In this document: piece by piece, positions 31,944 through 32,625 of the stretch
Layout of the letters: each line of letters begins with the position of its first letter
Position numbering within the stretch: the first letter of the stretch is position 1
Assembly (NCBI GenBank): GCA_036272915.1
Contig: DATAXV010000234.1
Span: 1 to 32,625, forward strand
DNA: 32,625 bases
Reading direction: 5' to 3'
DNA from: DATAXV01 sp036272915
Lineage (GTDB): Bacteria > Chloroflexota > Dormibacteria > Dormibacterales > Dormibacteraceae
Made by a program: the position numbers and the translations under genes
Notes under the pieces: model-generated
What the model was told of the DNA's origin: nothing
Databases searched by the model: none
The model's input: only the letters and a program-made list of their open reading frames with translations

Positions 31944-32625
31944 CGGGAAGCCGCCTCGTTGGCCACGCGGAGGGCGACGTAGGTCGCCTCGCCGTCCTTG
32001 CGGAGCCAGCCCTCCTCGATCAGGACCTCATAGGCCGCCATCACCGAGTCGCGCCTCACCGCCAGCGTCGCCGACACCTCCTGCTCGGTCGGGATCCGCG
32101 CCCCGGGCTCGAGCTCGCCGGTGGTGATCGCGTTGCGGATCGCGTGGGAAAGGCGAAGGTCGATCGAGCCGCGGCCGGGCGCGATCGTGGAGAGCAGCTC
32201 CATGAACGGCTCGACGATGGTCCGCTGGGCGAGGCGCTTGAGCAAGGTCAGCGTCAGCAGCGAGGCCAGAGCGGCGCAGACGACCATTGCGATGAAGACC
32301 GGCATCCAGCCGTTGACGGCGGCCAGCGCGGCGATCGGCGCCGCGAAGATCGAGGCCAGGCCCTTGGACGTGTAGAGGATCCCGTAGTTGGTGGTCGCGT
32401 ACTTCCGGCCGAAGAGGTCGGTGGTCGCGGCGGGGAAGAGCGAGAAGATCTCGCCCCAGGTGAAGAAGGCGAGCCCGGAGAGGACCACCAGCAGCACCGG
32501 GTGGCGAAGGAACTGCATCCAGACCAGGATCGTCACCGCTTGGATGGCGAAGGCGATGAACATGGCGTTGTACCGGCCGATGCGGTCGGAGACCCACCCC
32601 CAGAAGGGCCGCGTCACGCCGTTGA
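31925..32625 (-). CDS. OFA-type MFS transporter fused to a C-terminal GntR-type winged helix (5' end outside window)
   Basis: The visible 232 codons enter from the right edge without a start. The first about 138 residues are the last helices of an oxalate/formate-antiporter-like MFS protein: NGVTRPFWGWVSDRIGR, GEIFSLFPAATTDLFGRKYATTNYGILYTSKG and GWMPVFIAMVVCAALASLLTLTLL. After LLSTIAPGRGS, the same frame continues into a GntR-type DNA-binding domain: LSHAIRNAITTGELEPGARIPTEQEVSATLAVRRDSVMAAYEVLIEEGWLRKDGEATYVA. There is no stop or start between the parts. This would place a GntR winged helix on the cytoplasmic C-terminus of a transporter, which could act as a membrane-bound sensor-regulator. 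A single-gene fusion is seen directly; function is inferred. Confidence 0.8.
   Translation of the reverse strand, partial: NGVTRPFWGWVSDRIGRYNAMFIAFAIQAVTILVWMQFLRHPVLLVVLSGLAFFTWGEIFSLFPAATTDLFGRKYATTNYGILYTSKGLASIFAAPIAALAAVNGWMPVFIAMVVCAALASLLTLTLLKRLAQRTIVEPFMELLSTIAPGRGSIDLRLSHAIRNAITTGELEPGARIPTEQEVSATLAVRRDSVMAAYEVLIEEGWLRKDGEATYVALRVANEAASRWGARA

Noticed and set aside
1..32625. CRISPR arrays, insertion sequences, integrases or phage genes
   Set aside because: No regularly spaced repeats, no transposase or recombinase motifs and no target-site duplications were seen in this window.

Overview
The window is 32.6 kb of very GC-rich DNA with densely packed genes, many GTG/TTG starts, frequent 4-10 bp gene overlaps and few Shine-Dalgarno sequences. 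A recurring upstream signal, a TANNNT hexamer ending 6-8 nt before the start codon, points to leaderless transcription. Together with F420-type luciferase-like oxidoreductases and an NrtR-controlled NAD operon, this suggests a high-GC soil bacterium of the Actinomycetota / Chloroflexota / Candidatus Dormibacterota kind. No rRNA or single-copy marker is present to settle the phylum.

Layout. 1-300: the end of an unidentified gene, then tRNA-Ile(GAT) and tRNA-Trp(CCA) on the minus strand. 378-7118: housekeeping genes: metallophosphoesterase, hypoxanthine phosphoribosyltransferase, Mrp-type ATPase, SpoU-family RNA methyltransferase, then an overlapping run of phosphotransferase, divergent enolase and EamA transporter, and a VOC protein. 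7119-7584: a gene graveyard in which the C-terminal halves of a TetR regulator and an F420-type oxidoreductase lie back to back, probably a deletion scar. 7585-11723: a minus-strand overlapping operon nrtR-nadC-nadA-nadB, the complete de novo route from aspartate to nicotinate mononucleotide, headed by its probable own regulator and a palindrome over the promoter.

11811-18947: a GNAT enzyme, a broken small reading frame, a MarR regulator with a clear palindromic operator, then the most unusual locus: a 1579-residue protein made of two UvrA-like halves (four ABC ATPase domains), translationally coupled by a GTGA overlap to a 335-residue protein with prenyltransferase/squalene-cyclase-like repeats. 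The two UvrA halves have lost different accessory domains, so they look complementary.

19003-26995: catabolic/accessory genes: two tandem paralogous amidohydrolases, a MarR-YjbR pair, a divergent F420-type oxidoreductase, a third amidohydrolase with an MFS exporter, a class V aminotransferase remnant, and another MarR gene whose promoter carries a perfect inverted repeat. 27021-28796: an AbiE-type (type IV) toxin-antitoxin pair whose toxin gene appears frameshifted. 29020-32625: a long CehA/McbA-type metallohydrolase with a His-rich tail, a GNAT enzyme, and the 3' part of an oxalate/formate-type MFS transporter fused in frame to a GntR-type winged helix.

The best candidates for undescribed biology are the double UvrA with its coupled repeat protein, the transporter-GntR fusion, and the widespread leaderless promoter grammar. 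All functions are inferred from motifs read by eye; no database search was run.
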